From contig OX327686.1 of assembly GCA_946807835.1 (NCBI GenBank), forward strand, positions 15,438,001 to 15,502,000: DNA of 64,000 nt, written 5' to 3'. The notes beneath the pieces were generated by a model. It saw only the letters and a list, made by a program, of their open reading frames with translations. It did no database searches and was not told where the DNA came from. The position numbers and the translations under genes are program-made. Shown here piece by piece: positions 13,167-22,657 of this stretch (position 1 is the stretch's first letter; each line of letters opens with the position of its first letter). Source of the DNA: Ailanthus altissimus (lineage: Eukaryota; Streptophyta; Magnoliopsida; Sapindales; Simaroubaceae).

Positions 13167-14093
13167 TTCTCCCCCACCAAATTCACGCGACACCCTCGTC
13201 GCGTCTTCATTGGAAACTGCACACCTCGTTCATCAAATCTGCCGTTGTGCGCTCTCGTATTTTCAGTGTGCCTCAATATCGGGTACCTTTTTCCACTTGA
13301 CAACGTCCTCACACCTTGGAGGTGGATTCTTCTTCTGCACCATCCGTCCATTGCAGATGAGTTTCGCCCCATTGCCGTCCCATACAAAAATTCCTAAAGG
13401 ACCCTGTTTCTGCTCCATGTCTTCCATACCCCCTCGGTATAGCTTCAAACAGCTCTCAGGAGACACCGGATGCAGCTACTGTCTCGAAGGTATCCCCACC
13501 TTATGCGAGATGTTGCCAACCCTCTTGGCAACAATAATTGGCCCCTTGTCCCTGCGATCAAGGTCCTTGTGAAGTGAGCGTGCTGTCTTGCTTTGTGGTG
13601 GAAGTATCGTCTCCATCACCAAGTCCCCCGTACGATGCTTGACACGCCGTTGTCTGTCTCTAACCCACTTCTTGTGCTAAAAATGTACATCACATGATGC
13701 CTTGAGTTACTGAGTGATACCCACACTCGCCAACTCCTTGAGCTGCCCCTGCAACTCATCTAATCCTAGTTAAGGCGTCTACACTGTAGTTGGAAGCATC
13801 AACCCTAGCTCCAACTGTTTCCCATGCTCGGTATCACCTTGATATGGCTATACCTGTGGTATGTCAGTTGGCACGACCCCCTTGTGCTCCTCGAACACTT
13901 TCGCAACCCCCGTTGGTAGCTTTCCCTCGCCCCTTGTCGCCTTATCATCCATCCTCCTCACTGTGGCTGGATGTACTCCTTCTTTGCGCCCAGTAACTCT
14001 TATTAGTTGAATGGCAGAAAGGATTTTAGTGTTGGCTTTCGGCTGAGGTTGCCCACCCTTGGGCTTGTCTACCGTCGGTATCATATAAGGCCC
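13167..14093 (-). pseudogene. Deletion joint: RT leader fused to integrase C-terminus and chromodomain
   Basis: Reading the - strand after protease, the linker 'KVFEEHKGVVPTDIP' leads to 'LDELQGQLKELASVGI', which stands where the RT begins ('LEELRKQLKELLDAGFI'). Within about 30 codons it changes to 'HKKWVRDRQRRV', 'GDLVMETILPP' and 'KRVGNISHKV', the C-terminal GPY/F region of integrase. A decayed chromodomain follows, ending in 'VVKWKKVPDIEAH' (usual form 'LVKWKGLPxxEASWE'). Stops are present. The RT catalytic motif, RNase H and the integrase DDE core are absent. The joint lies at about 13,670-13,740. Confidence 0.75.
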
Positions 14094-14468
14094 TCATTGC
14101 ATGATGCACACGTATTCGTGTCGAGGATACGACACTACATCGTACTGCTTCAAGAACTCTATACCTAACACCACATCGAAATCATCAAGAGGTGCTACAG
14201 AGAAATTTACCTCGCCGCGCCATTTACCTAAGTGGATATTGACCCCTCGAACCACCCCATCCAGTGGCTTGGCCGCAGCATTCACTAATTTGAGGAATCC
14301 CTCCTCTTTTTCTACATAAAGTCCCAAACGCCTCACCTCTGCACGCTTTATGAAATTGTGCGTCGCGCCCGTATCTATCAGCACTTGAGTCTTTATGCAG
14401 TTGATGTAGGCTTCAATATACATGAGCGCCTTTTCCGTTGGCGCGTTGGTACACTGCTTGGCTTTCAT
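14094..14468 (-). pseudogene. Chromovirus retropepsin (aspartic protease)
   Basis: A 124-codon open frame. The active site 'VLIDTGATHNFI' lies near residues 30-41 and the flap/second strand 'FDVVLGIEFLKQYD' near the C-terminus. This is the usual plant chromovirus protease, which processes the Gag-Pol polyprotein. It directly follows gag, separated by an in-frame stop at about 14,478. The active-site D-T-G is intact, although the polyprotein around it is broken. Confidence 0.8.
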
Positions 14469-14480
14469 TGTATTGAGTAG

Positions 14481-15695
14481 CTACAAACACCCCATTTGAT
14501 CCTGCTCGCAAGCCTCATGCGCCGTAACCATGGCGTTGATAGCCTTTTTCTTCGGGCAGTCTTTGACCCAGTGATCCCTATCGCAAAGGAAGCATCTTGT
14601 CTTCAGTCCATTCCCTCTATGGCCGTTGTGCTTCTGTTTTTCCCATTTAGGCGGCTTACTTTTCTCCTCCTCATCCTCTGGAGGTTGAAACTTTTTGGCT
14701 CCCCCACCTTTGTTGTGATTGGGTCTCGAATGCTTCGACTTTCTCGAGTCACCCTTGCAGTAATCCATGAGTGTTTCTGCCAATGTTAGAACGTCAGATA
14801 TTCTGGTCACCCCGCGCCGCTTCAGTTCATTGGACGTCCATGTCTGCAACCCGTCCAGGAAATTAAACAGCAAGTCTTCCTCGCTCATGTTGGGAATCTG
14901 GAGTATTAACAAGGAGTACTCCTCGATGTACTCACTGATGGACTTGGTCTGTTTCAATTCCTTTAACTGCTTTCGAGCATCGTGTGCCACATTCTCCGGA
15001 TAGAACTGGCGCTTCAGCTCCCGCTGCAATTCTACCCAGGTGTTGATTGTGCAGGTACCCTTACATATCTCTTTGCTTTTCCTACGCCACCATAGAATTG
15101 CATGGTCGAAAAGATATAAGGTCGCGGTATTTACCTTGTCTTCGTCCCGCACGCCTATGGCATCGAAGTATCTTTTCATCTGCCAAAAGTAGTTATCCAG
15201 CTCCTTGGCATTCCGCTTGCCGTTGAACTCCTTCAGTTTAGAAGCCTCAACTCTTGGCGCCCCTTTAGTAGCAATAGACCTATTCGCCACTGCTTGCTTG
15301 CACAGCACTATGTCCTCTTTGACAGCATCAAACCCTCTACGCAGCTCCTCTACTTGGGCTTGAACTTTGTCAAAGGTGGCATATACCTTCTCCTGAAAAG
15401 CCTTGATCCAGTGACGCTGTCGATCAGCATAACTCTCGATGGATGTGTTGAAGAGGGAGCGCAGCTCGTCCCCTTAAGCGTCGAGTCTTGCCTCGATCTT
15501 CTCTACTTGCTACTCCAACTCCCCAAGATGATCCATCGCCTTTCCAACAGCGCCACCGAGTGTTTTCACCATGGTCCCGAACTCATGGCCTGGATCGACA
15601 GACTTGTCGCGAGATACACTGTCGTGCCTCTTAGCTTTGTTACAACCCCTCTCTTCAGTCAATTCCGACGGTATGGCGTCTTTTTCTATCTTTAA
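14481..15695 (-). pseudogene. Chromovirus gag with zinc knuckle
   Basis: The gag frame runs on the - strand from just after the PBS. It begins with a helical N-terminus ('ELTEERGCNKAKRHDS', later 'IKAFQEKVYATFDKVQAQVEEL') and is open for 275 codons at 14,481-15,308. That part carries the capsid-type domain ('LKEFNGKRNAKELDNYF', 'ATLYLFDHAILWWRR', 'QFYPENVAHDARKQLKELKQ') and a knuckle CFLCDRDHWVKDC (CX2CX3HX4C) near its end. Two in-frame stops break the N-terminal part (15,510-15,512 and 15,474-15,476), and another separates gag from protease. Gag forms the virus-like particle; this copy could at best make a shortened product. Confidence 0.85.
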
Positions 15696-15710
15696 CCTAC
15701 TCTGATACCA
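15696..15710 (-). promoter_or_regulatory. Primer-binding site, initiator-Met tRNA
   Basis: The - strand reads TGGTATCAGAGTAGG, the standard complement of the initiator-Met tRNA 3' end, two bases inside the 5' LTR. Confidence 0.85.
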
Positions 15711-15712
15711 AC

Positions 15713-16192
15713 TGTCACGGACTGTTTTTGAACTGTGCGGCCTTAGACGCGTTACGTGCTAAGCAGCCGAGAAAATCACACAAAGAAAAGAAAAACAAAC
15801 ACATCAAGTGTTTGCACAAATGCTCTCTATATTGTTGAAGAGAAAACAAAGCTATGAGATAATTTATACAAGTGAGGGTCTCCACTTTATATACTAGCAG
15901 CCCTATATAATCGACGGCTGAGATCTGAATGATTTAACGGTGTATATACAAGATAGAATAATATTCCCTAGAATATTCCTAGATGCCATCACATATTCCT
16001 TGGAATATTCCTTTCCTAATTAAGGTTAACAACCCTAATAAGTCGCGGGCTTGGCCCGGTTCTTCACCCATGTCAGCGAGTCTTCTAGAAATTCCAGTCC
16101 GCGATCTATTCTAGCAACCCATATAGCTTCTAAGAGGCTTTATGGGGCACCAAATATTCGAAGAAATACTTAAAAATATTTGGGGCGTGATA
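15713..16192 (-). repeat. Chromovirus 5' LTR
   Basis: It starts TGTCACGG on the + strand and ends GCGTGATA (C to T in the terminal CA). It pairs with 12,686-13,166. The first 75 bases differ at about five positions, so the insertion is not very recent. Confidence 0.85.
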
Positions 16193-18191
16193 CAGTGCTT
16201 GTCAATATATGTATGTTGCCCACTAAGCAAAATTATTAAGATGCAAGTTTCCCATTTCTCAAGGGCTGAAAGGTTTTGGGTTAGTTCTGATTTAGATTTA
16301 CCAAGTGAAATCACATTTTCACTCCTGTTAACATTAGTAGCCTCCGGCCCAAAAGTTTTATGTCTCTGCACTAGGTTTCCGTTAGCTTTTCTGGCAACAC
16401 AGCATCATTACACATTGTTTGCTGGGAGGGTAGAAGCAGGGAGCAACTGAGGAAGCAAAAATGTTTATGGGGAAACCATTTTCTCAGTTTGGTAGAGAAA
16501 AAATGAAGAAAATTATTAGAGGGACAAGAAGGTAAAGGAGGCACCATCTGTTGATATTCACAAACTTATTTGTTTCTTGAATGAGCGAAAAAGAGGAGGA
16601 AAATAAAACCCAGGGAATTATATTTGCTCTTTTCTTAATATGAATAAGTGTTAACTGCTTTAACATACAGGGATTAGATTGACTGATAAAGGTTTGTCCT
16701 GGGATACTAGATTGTGGAAAGTGACAATAATCTCCTTTCTCTTTCCAATTCTAACAATCAGATTGGAAGGATGAGTTGCTTCTTTCTTATTTCTTTCCCC
16801 TTTACCCTCACCACTTTTACCAAACGTTATTGTAAAACAAAATATAAAAACAACTAAGTATTGGCAGTGGTTAAATTTTCTTCTTTTTGGCTTGAATTTG
16901 GATTATTCCAATAGAGAGAGCCGTGAAAGTAATAGATGTGGATACAGTTTATGTGCACATAGGACACTGAGGAGAACGGTTTTTTGTATTCATTATGTGA
17001 GATTGATCATGCAAATAAAGCCTGGACAGCAGTATTTGTAACTTTCTCTTCTCATGATTGGGGTCTGAGTCATCTCTGTATAAATCCCTTTATTGCAGTC
17101 TTTGCAACACTAAGGCAACCAGTAGGCAGACCCTGCTTCTCCACGCCAAAGGAAAGAAGCACTGGCAAAGGCCCCAGCTCACCACACTGCTAAGCAACAA
17201 TCTGAACAAACTGAGGCAGCTCCGGATACAAACATTCCAACTGAAAATACTCCAAATGGCGAATTGGAGAACAATAATCACATTGAGGAACTAAAAGCCC
17301 AAGATCCTCCTAATGTTGAAATTGGGCATGCTGACCAAAGAAGTGAATGACAACTCCTCATCTACTCAGAAGAGAAAACTTGAGAATCATGGTACCAAGA
17401 AAAAAAGACTGGGAGTGATACTTCAGGTGTCGCTGAGAATGGGGAAGTGATCCAAGCAGAAAGAGAACAGGCGGACGAAACTGAGAGGTCATCAAAGATA
17501 GGTAAAAAGAATGTGCTCAAAGAAGATAAGGTGGAAGAATGTATATCTACCAGCACCCAAGATACTAAAAAGAAAATAAAGTGGAAGAAGTTGATTACAT
17601 CAGCTCTAAAATCTGTATTTATTAATAATATCCACTTCTCGTATTTGATATCAATTATAATGTAGTATATCTTAGTGTGAACAGTTACATATATTTGCTT
17701 AGCTAGATCTTTTCCTCGTCAACATAATCGGATGGCATAAAAGTGAATTTTCTTCTCCTTAGGACTAAGAAGGCATGAACTGTTTTCCTGCATTTTGTAA
17801 TTCTCACATTAGCATTGAATTTTTTTTATTACTATATACGAGGCAGAATCCTGATGGAGCTGTGAAGTTGAAAAAAATGAGAAAACTAGTCCTGAAGGCT
17901 TTACAGGAATCTGATGTACAGGAAGATGAAACACAACTGAGTGATATCTTAGAGCAGAAGGTCAGTTTATGGAAAAGGACTTTCTATTTGCTTTTGCTTT
18001 TGTTATCATTTATTGGCCCACTTACAAATTAATATTTCATGTTAAGAATTGAATGCTATTTTTTCCTATTGTGTTTGTGTTCACAATTTGTTTTTCCATT
18101 GTTGGTGCAGATCAGTTCTAGCTCCAGATTCATAGTTGATGGCAAATATGTCCATCTAGCTGCAAAAACTACTCTCAGAATTCCTAATTGA

Positions 18192-19336
18192 TAATAGCAC
18201 CAATTTATTGATCAGCCAAGTATTGAAAATCTGTTTAAATTGGTTCTTGTTTTGCATCTGGGCTAACTATATAGGACTGTGGAGCTCTTGTGATGATTTG
18301 AGTTTCTCCTTTCCTTTTGCTAGGAAATTTTGCAGAAGAAATATGGGGAATGAATCTTTTTGATTTGATGATATTATAAAAGACAATGCGGTTGTAAGTT
18401 TCAATTGAATTTTAAAATTGAAATTGATTGAGATTAGCGTGTTGGAACTCCTGTTGTAGGTTGTATTTATTTGCTTGTACACCACGAATTAAATAAAATG
18501 ATAAATTTATAATTGACCAACCTGACATTTGGTCCCAATGTATGTGATTCTAAAATTCACCAGAAGGCTCTTGAAAAATTCAATTTAACAAATTTTCAAG
18601 CAACACGAGACTTGCTCTGCAGAAGCATGGTATCTCTCCGCAGTACCTTAGCCTCACTGTAACAATAAATTTTTTGCACCAGTTTTTATGAGTCCATTGT
18701 GCCCGGCGAGACGCACACAGTGACCAAACATATTTTTATCCAATTGGTGTCACAATTTCATTTGCTTCTTATGTGGGCATATCAGTAGTTGCAGCCACAA
18801 TCATTCGAATCATTCGTTCATTGCCCTATTTGATACTTCACGTTTATGCAGATGACATTGGAGCCTTATTTAAAGCGTTCATCAGTCCCACCACCCCAAA
18901 TGAATAAATAAATAAAAGTGTCAATCATATTATGGTCGTGATCTGCAATGAAACTGAGACAAAGGCATACTGTTTTGTATATATAAAAATGAACTTTTTC
19001 CATTTATGATTTCATCAGATTAATCGCAAAGAAATGTACGTTTCAAATTTCACCAGTTTGTAAACGCCTATAACAAATGCTTCTGTGCAATTTCCTGTAA
19101 ACTGGGGCATTCTCTTAATATACACGTCTTCCCGAGGTCTCAACTGGTAGGATTGGATGGTTCAACATTCACAAACAAATAGACATCTCATATCATTTGG
19201 GAAAAGTATTGACACCATTTTCCTTTGGCTCATGCACCAACATTCTTATCTACATACCTTTGCAATTCCTTCATAACCAGATCTCTTTTCCATTAGCATA
19301 AAGTTGTTTGGAGGACAGTAGAAATTGGAAACCAGA
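18192..19336. other. Intergenic region between convergent loci
   Basis: It contains the 3' flanks of the zinc-finger pseudogene (+) and of the L18a-like gene (-). No ORF, repeat structure or RNA gene was recognised. Confidence 0.5.
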
Positions 19337-20855
19337 CTACATTAATCGAAAAGCCACTATGATCAACAGCACAACAGAAAATGTCATTGCCTGCAACGAC
19401 AATAATATTAATATAAGTATGTGATTGAAAATTAAAGTACCAAATTATAAACAGGTTGCCAAAAAAAAAAGATTAATAAGAATCTAGTTGTAGTCAATGG
19501 GTGGTTGTGATAATCAGTTGTGCATTAACATGAGAGCAAGGTAAAAGAGAGAACCCACAGCAATTGCAGAAGCAGCCAGGCCTGCTCGTTCCCTAGGATC
19601 CTTGCGGTAGTAATTTCCAAAATAAAGGATTGTAGCATAGTACCACATCAATGGAAACACAAAACCTAAAAGAAAACTGTACCAAAATATATAACATGAG
19701 GCTAGGAAAATTAGGTTTGGGGGAGAAAATGAATGAGAAATACTCACGTAAACCATCCAATTCCACAGCCAAAGCACGGAAGGGGTTTGTCATAAAGTCC
19801 TTGTTGCAAGTCCTCTGGATCTCTAATGAGGGTGTATCTACCTTTTTCACGGTCAGCAGCATCTGGCACACAACAAAGGCTTTCAGTGTACATAAATAAA
19901 CGCTAAATAAAATGTATAAGTAGCTTTCGATTTGAGTCATTTCAGGAAAATTAAGGTCTGATAATAGACAAACAGAGCAGATTGACACTTATTTCAAAAT
20001 GTAAATTCTAGGTTTGCACTGGGATCATACAACAAAAAAAACAAGAAGCAGCATGATGCAACTGAAGGGGGGAAAAAGGAACTCTCAGGTACAGATTAAA
20101 TTTCATCACATGCCAAGAAGGAATTAAGCTAGATTATACTTAAAAACAAGATAATCCAAGGAACAAAAAAGTCTATCCATTTAAAAGATAAATAATATAT
20201 CTAGAGTAACACAAGGCACTCTAGGAAATATCCCACATATAGGAGTCTCTAATAAGATAACATTCTGGCACTCATTCCGTGTCTTCTATTCAGTGACAGA
20301 AGCCATACAGAAGTAGTTCATGGTAAATATAAGATGTCAACAAATTGGATGGAAACAGAGAAGCCAATGTGATATTTGATCTAATCATAGATAAGAAAGG
20401 AACACCTTGCAGGATCATTACCTTTAGATACGGAATAATGTCGAGCAGATGGCCTCAAAAGTTCAAGATGCTTATTAGAGGCAGATTTAACCAACTCAAG
20501 GCCATTTTTTAAACCCTCTGTCTCCCCAACTTTAGTATCTGTGGCACCAAGATCAAAATTTATAGTTAGGATGTAGGTGACTGCATCTATCTTTTCATAT
20601 TAATCATTTCACTTTCCCTACTTTTGCAAGAATCAGTCCTGATAGATTATACAATGTCAATTGGCAAAAAAACTACCCATTTTCTTTAACTACTATATGA
20701 AGATGCTGAAGATTAGACCATCATTCAAGTACATGTCCGCTCCACGTCCATATTAATCAGCTAGGTAACACACACTTATTTATAAAAAAAAGTCAATAAA
20801 CACACATAATCAAGGAAGGTTGAGTACTTTGGTCAATTTGAGCTGGAGCCGACAT
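19337..20855 (-). CDS. 60S ribosomal protein L18a-like membrane protein
   Basis: Five coding exons on the - strand: 20,855-20,828 (ATG at 20,855-20,853), 20,538-20,422, 19,862-19,748, 19,676-19,559 and 19,390-19,337. They add up to 432 nt, in frame, giving 143 residues. Residues 10-49 are hydrophilic ('KSASNKHLELLRPSARHYS'). Next come 'GRYTLIRDPEDLQQGLYDKP' and 'LPCFGCGIGWF', then a membrane segment at about 80-106 ('FLLGFVFPLMWYYATILYF'), then 'GNYYRKDPRERAGLAASAIA' and a second membrane segment to the end. This is the plant RPL18ae-like family, two-helix membrane proteins named after ribosomal L18a but not ribosomal themselves; their role is poorly known. All borders are GT-AG. The exon 1 donor is the least certain: a donor 24 nt later also keeps frame. 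If the last intron is retained, translation stops at 19,514-19,516 with a different C-terminus. No disabling change was seen. Confidence 0.85.
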
Positions 20856-21420
20856 GTCTGGTCTCAAGAAAATTGAAATCGTCAGTTCAATTGTTACCCG
20901 CAAAAGTATCCTGCTTCAAAGTTAAAAGAACATTTCAGTTTTCACTTTTTCGATTCACATATTCATGTAATCAACCACTCCGTACAACAACACAAGGAAA
21001 ATGCATGACAATAAATCATGTCTTACCTAGCTCTCTACATCTGTTGGCCAAATTTTGACTATCTTAAAAATAACCCTTTTCTTTCTCATTTTTATTTTAA
21101 AAATATCTCGCTTTGCATCGAATAAATTCACTCAAAAAAAACCCAAAAAAAAAAAGATTCACACATTGAAGCATGTCCTACAAAAAAAGAACTCGAGAAA
21201 AAAAAAAAGCGATGATTCTTTGTTTTATTTATATTATGCGTTGATTTCTTCTACGTATTGCATGAAGAATTAGATACCACATGATTCAGTTAATTGATAC
21301 CAAATAAACTCCATCAAAAACATTAACCATGGACAAAGAGAAACAATTAAAATTTAGGTATAATTCCAAAGACAGAGGGAGAAAGGAAACTTGCCCGTCA
21401 AAGAGAGAAAAGAGACTTAC

Positions 21421-21600
21421 CTGTTAATGAGAGAGCTTTCAGTTAAAATTTGGATTGCTTTCCCTTAATCCTGAAATCAGAGAAGAAGAAAAGAGAGTCG
21501 TTTGTTTGTAATTCGCATAAGTGTTTTAAATGAGAAGCGATTGCTTTCTTCTGTATTAATCGGTTGAAGAAAAAGAAGCAGATAATGCTGCATTGCTGCT
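21421..21600 (-). other. 5' UTR exon of the L18a-like gene
   Basis: A strong donor (CAG|gtaagt, - strand, exon edge at 21,421) would splice to the acceptor 'gaccag' right before the ATG (exon edge 20,857), leaving a leader intron of 563 bp. The purine-rich leader 'gaagaaaagagagtcg' style sequence and the GC change near 21,600 fit a transcription start close by. The start point is an estimate. Confidence 0.55.
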
Positions 21601-21797
21601 CGTCTAGTGGGTTTTTTTGGTAAATAAAATAATTATTGGGGAGCGGTTGTTATCAACAATTAATTATATAAAAAAAGATTTTTATTTATTCGTTTTATGT
21701 TTCAAATAGACCACCAAGTTTGGGAAAACTACACAATATTTTAAAATATAATAATTAAATAATCTTTTAAATAAATTATAAATTATTTTATATTTTT

Positions 21798-21996
21798 AAT
21801 AAAAAATAATGTTACACTTCTTATATAGTATATTAAATTTTTTATATCAAATGATGTATCAATTAATCATTTAGTAATAAAATAATATAATAAATAATTT
21901 TAATAATTATATTATTTTTTAATAATTATCTAACATATTAATTTAAAATTTAAATTTTATAATATTATTTAAGAAGTGTAATATTACTATTTAATA
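21798..21996. mobile_element. MITE-like foldback, copy 1
   Basis: Terminal inverted repeats with 'atgttacacttctta' on the left and 'taagaagtgtaatatt' on the right, and an AT-only core. The core segment 'taataaaataatat' is shared with copy 2. It is about 200 bp long with no ORF. Confidence 0.6.
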
Positions 21997-22130
21997 AATT
22001 AAATTTCTTTAAAATATATTTACTGAATTTAAATTCACCCACTTTGCTCTTACCTTATTTATTTTCACAAAAAAGGAAATAAATCATTTCCTTATGTATA
22101 TATATCGTTTGGTCTCTTTTAATTTTATCC

Positions 22131-22316
22131 GTTATACTTTTTAAATATTATCATAAATTTTTTATTTTAAATTAATGTGTTAATTAATTATTAAATAATA
22201 AAATAATATAATTTTTAAAATTACTTATTACATTATTTTACTATCTAATAAGTGTTTGATATATTATTTAAGATGAAAATTTTGATATACTTAAAAAGTA
22301 CAATATTATTCATTAA
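22131..22316. mobile_element. MITE-like foldback, copy 2
   Basis: Left end 'gttatactttttaaat', right end 'acttaaaaagtacaatat'. It has the same layout and core as copy 1 about 140 bp upstream, but diverged ends. Confidence 0.55.
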
Positions 22317-22596
22317 GCAAAGGTTATAAGTACCCTAATATTATATCTTAAAAGGCATTTTTACCCTATTAAAATTTTTAATACGTAATCCATTTTTTTT
22401 TTGTCGTCTATTTAGATGAAAATTCTATTTTTAATAACATTTATTATTCTGCCCCTATTATTAACAGATTTAAAAAAAAAATATTAGAATGAACACGTGT
22501 CGCCATATAATTTAGACACTTGTCACTATATAATTAATTAATTATTAATAATTAAAAAATTTGAACATTGTCACTGAAAAACAGCAGCCAATTGAT

Positions 22597-22627
22597 CCCC
22601 AATCGCTATTTTCTAGCGACGTTGGGG
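22597..22627. repeat. Strong GC-capped hairpin
   Basis: Left arm CCCCAATCGCTA, loop TTTTC, right arm TAGCGA-CG-TTGGGG. Nearly perfect pairing with a 2-nt bulge, in AT-rich DNA 30 bp from a solo LTR. Origin unknown. Confidence 0.6.
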
Positions 22628-22657
22628 TAGTAAAAAAATTTAAATTGTATATTATTG

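Larger units (their letters stand above)
12686..16192 (-). mobile_element. Internally deleted chromovirus (Ty3/gypsy) in the pseudogene intron
   Basis: Two direct LTRs of about 480 bp (12,686-13,166 and 15,713-16,192), a PBS, a polypurine tract, gag, protease and a chromodomain remnant are present, all on the - strand. The 4-mer cagt flanks both ends (12,682-12,685 and 16,193-16,196). RT, RNase H and the catalytic part of integrase are missing, so total length is 3.5 kb where 5-6 kb is usual. It lies antisense to the host gene. Confidence 0.85.
12409..18191 (+). pseudogene. LYAR-type zinc-finger (nucleolar) protein pseudogene, 5' truncated
   Basis: Four exons with good GT-AG borders can be joined: 12,409-12,539, 17,099-17,614, 17,847-17,960 and 18,111-18,191. 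They match the C-terminal two-thirds of plant LYAR-like / UBP1-associated C2HC zinc-finger proteins. The segments are 'EKYGPKGQGK', then 'FCSLCNTKATSRQTLLLHA' (a U1-type C2H2 finger, CSLC...H...KKH) across the first splice, then an acidic/lysine-rich tail. The end is 'KKMRKLVLKALQES', 'LSDILEQK' and 'FIVDGKYVHLAAK'. The N-terminal LYAR fingers are absent upstream. An in-frame TAA sits at 12,517-12,519. One base is missing near 17,166, and at least two more frame changes occur at about 17,345 and 17,420. The first visible intron is 4.56 kb because a retroelement sits in it. Splice sites remain intact, so it may still be transcribed. The family call rests on motif recall, without a database search. 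Confidence 0.8.
21601..22657. other. AT-rich promoter-side spacer with small foldback elements
   Basis: Very AT-rich DNA upstream of the L18a-like gene. It contains two related MITE-like foldbacks (21,798-21,996; 22,131-22,316) and one strong hairpin (22,597-22,627). No gene was seen. Confidence 0.5.

Noticed and set aside
13103..13572. Several overlapping open frames at the left end of the chromovirus
   Set aside because: Shadows of the LTR and of the integrase/chromodomain remnant on other strands or frames.
19593..19988. 131-codon open frame on - in the L18a-like gene
   Set aside because: It reads an intron and an exon in the wrong frame. The spliced frame gives a coherent family match instead.
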